Of a stretch of 64,000 nt of DNA, positions 61,735-64,000 are shown one piece after another (the first letter of the stretch is position 1; the number at the start of each line of letters is the position of its first letter). Position numbers and translations under genes: made by a program. The stretch lies in assembly GCA_009363875.1 (NCBI GenBank), contig CM018688.1, positions 55,467,001 to 55,531,000 of the forward strand, in the 5' to 3' direction. The stretch comes from Mikania micrantha (taxonomy: Eukaryota > Streptophyta > Magnoliopsida > Asterales > Asteraceae). The notes below the pieces were generated by a model. That model was given only the letters and a program-made list of their open reading frames with translations. It was not told the origin of the DNA and ran no database searches.

Positions 61735-63985
61735 AGTGTATATAGCAATGGAATCCACGTCCATGCGTTGTGATAACCAAAATCAGAGTAACCATAGTCA
61801 GCACATCAGTGCTAGTTAACTATGTATGTTTGATAAAGTATAGCATTTCCCGATCGAATGAAATATAAGTTCCTGTTTGTAAATCAAATGTGTATCAATA
61901 ATAAATACAAACAATCTTATTCAACGTGCCTACTTGACACAACTATCGCACGTGCTCTAACGCGTCCTCACATGTGTTAAGTTCGATTAACCGAAGACTT
62001 TGTTTTGCATACGTTGCCTTCGGGTTAATAATGTTTATCCTTTAATACTCGATTGTTTATTTAATCGAATGTGTTTATAGTTTAGGTGCTTAAAATGTGC
62101 ATATATAATCTTAATTATCAAAACTCGACAATTATTATTGTTATTATATATAACTATGTTAATTAAGAAATTTATGTTTATAATATAACATTAAAATGTC
62201 TTATGCTTATCTTCATGTATAATGTTCGTTCCAACAATCTAACTTTATAAAAGAAAGTATTTGAGTGTTAAAATAAATAAACCTTTCAAGTTGCACATAA
62301 TGGACACATTTAAAACATCTATAGCTTTCATATTTGTATATACATTTATATATATCTAAGATATATACATGTTTAATATATATATATATAAATCCTTATC
62401 TTTCTGTTGATTATTAGTTTATAATATATTTATTACATTTTATTTTAAATAATCACGTTTTATAAAATTCTAATGGAGCACATTTAGGTTGGTATTCGTT
62501 AACCATGTAGTTTTTGACTAAGTAACCTTACGATAAGTTACGCTTGCGGTTTACAATTTTCGATTGAATTTCTTTTATTATTATATTTTAGGTTGATAAT
62601 TGTTTACTAATCCATTCCTTAATTAATTAAGCTTATCAAACCAAACTATTAGATAAATCTCGGTTAGAAATACACGTATTCGTCTCAAATATCTCGATGT
62701 CGGTACCCACCCGACTCGTTTAGCGGGTATTTACAATTTCTAGATTTTACCAAGTATTAAAGAAAGTTATTTTATATAATTATCATTGATCCTTTTCGTT
62801 AGCTTTAGGTCGCGATAGGAATAATTGACAACGCACGAGTTAATATTTGAATGATAAAGGTTAGTGTGCGGTTATACCTTCCGGGTTGGATTCGCGTACG
62901 TAAACTCGTTTTAAGAATCGGAGACCCGATCAGGGATCCGAGCTCACAAACACATTCGTTTTTGCGTAAAGATCATAACCGAGCAATCTGTTTCTCACAT
63001 TGGCCAGATCTGACCGTTGTTGACTGTTTGACCAGCTTTGACTGATGTTGACCGAGACTTGTTTCACCATAAAAGCACCCGATCTAACCAGATCTGCGTT
63101 GTTAATCGACCTAAGTTTCAGATCTGAACAGTTAACATGTTGTGCCCCATTATTATTCCGTCTTTTAGCCACCGGTACTCGGCTTTATTCATCCAAATAC
63201 ACACCAACCAAAAGATCCAAGCAAATTATGAGAACTAGGAGCTGATGTCATAGATCTGTGTCGTCAATAACCCATTCATCATGGCTACTCAGGCTGGTCT
63301 CAACGGACCCATGGATGAAGAGGAACGATCGGAGCTCGTGGAGGTGAAGACCCGGGTGTTGGCTGTGAAGGCGAAAGAACCACCGCCCAGCAGCCTTGGT
63401 TCCGAGCTAAACCTGACCCCAACCACCGCCGTTCTTGTTGCCGAGAGTACCTGGAGTTGCTGAAGGCCGTCGGAGGTGTTGTCAAGTGAGGGAAGGCTGA
63501 CCAACTGTTGAGTATCGCATGAGAAGGTAATCACCGGGAAAGAGAAAGATGGCCGAAGATGATGTTGCTGCGTCGGTGGAAGCTTGGTAGTGGAGCCGGA
63601 GGGAGGAGTTAGCCGGAGAGTGGTGGTTGCGTGGTTGAGAGCTCGCCGGAGAAGGAAGCTGGTGGCTGGAGTTCGCCGGTGATGTGGCCTGTGCCGGAGC
63701 TGGAGCTGTCGGTTCTCTTTTTGGCTCCCGATCGGACGAACACACACACAAGGTGTGCTGTGTGTCTTGTGGTTGATTAAATGGAAGGATGAGGGTGGCT
63801 TGATGGCTATCAACGACGTGGCAGGAGGTCTCGCCGGAGGGATGAGGAGGTGCGCCGGGAAGGAGCCGGTACCTCTTTTTGTTTGCCTGCTTCCCGATCA
63901 CGTAAAAGAAAAAGGAAACACACGGTGAGTGTGTGCTGAAGGTGTATTGCGGCTGAAGAGAAATGAGGGCAACATCCTTAAATGT

Positions 63986-63995
63986 CTTTTTATAG
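63986..63995 (-). promoter_or_regulatory. Putative LTR TATA box
   Basis: CTATAAAAAG on the minus strand at the window edge is a strong TATA match. The leader downstream has ACACAC runs similar to those after the TATA-like box near 2133. Confidence 0.55.
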
Positions 63996-64000
63996 CTAGG

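Larger units (their letters stand above)
60863..64000 (-). mobile_element. Gypsy LTR (R-U5 part), running out of the window
   Basis: The plus-strand start TGTCACACCCCCGCCGTC is the reverse of the GGCGGGGGTGTGACA end, matching the style of the LTR end at 4716 (CGCCGGTCGGGGTGTTACA). Leader landmarks seen in the other gypsy LTRs recur: GAACTCACCAAC near 61030 and a donor/acceptor pair. A TATA box lies near 63990, so at least 3.1 kb is R-U5 and the LTR is longer still. GC-rich stretches at 63280-63900 (many GCCGG words) look like leader sequence, not a gene. The element's other parts are outside. Confidence 0.75.

Noticed and set aside
63289..63901. Overlapping minus frames of 174 and 139 codons, rich in Pro, Ser, Thr and Arg
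   Set aside because: They lie in the GC-rich leader of a gypsy LTR just downstream of its TATA box, have no domain, and several frames are open at once, as expected from base composition.

Overview
This window is nuclear DNA of a flowering plant. The evidence is canonical plant splice sites, plant LTR-retrotransposon clades with an initiator-Met-tRNA primer site, an RTE LINE with the plant-type 3' end, Helitrons, hAT MITEs, an endogenous caulimovirid, and plastid and mitochondrial DNA fragments. A eudicot is likely and Asteraceae possible, but no single marker here proves the family.

One host gene can be rebuilt completely. It is a plant vacuolar-type aspartic protease (phytepsin/cardosin class) on the minus strand, from the ATG at 30185 to the stop at 11699. 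Thirteen coding exons total 1518 nt (505 aa plus stop) and keep phase at every junction. Most of its 18.5 kb is intron. The intron between coding exons 10 and 11 is about 11.4 kb and holds a copia remnant, two hAT elements, an RTE LINE, a gypsy remnant split by a small LTR element, and a MITE. The last intron (2.6 kb) holds one hAT element nested in another.

Region by region. 1-4716: 3' end of a Tekay/Del-like gypsy element with a 3.7-kb LTR. 4717-6769: probable copia 3' region and LTR. 7060-11625: minus-strand copia remnant, interrupted exactly in its protease region by a 3.2-kb gypsy solo LTR (7966-11193; duplicated site ATATG). That LTR itself contains plastid rpl2, mitochondrial-type trnK and plastid accD fragments. 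11699-31380: the protease gene and its leader. 31903-32328: Helitron. 35471-38035: two long-TIR elements, each flanked by (TA)n. 39466-39883: mitochondrial cox1 fragment. 40869-51052: a Helitron split by a full-length 9.47-kb gypsy element (TSD ATTGT). 51071-59196: endogenous caulimovirid between (TA)n tracts. 59229-60862: two more (TA)n-bounded elements, the second carrying a candidate gene start and a 211-bp tandem repeat. 60863-64000: a gypsy LTR that runs out of the window.

The most interesting signals are: (a) one (TA)n tract that appears to have received a pararetrovirus and at least two DNA elements; (b) a solo LTR carrying DNA of both organelles; (c) a conserved splice-site pair in the leaders of three diverged gypsy LTR families, each enclosing its own tandem repeat; (d) a terminally redundant caulimovirid with two paralogous small ORFs, a duplicated block upstream of its TATA box and a GC-rich leader insert. 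No CRISPR arrays, operons or other bacterial features were seen. All alignments were done by eye.
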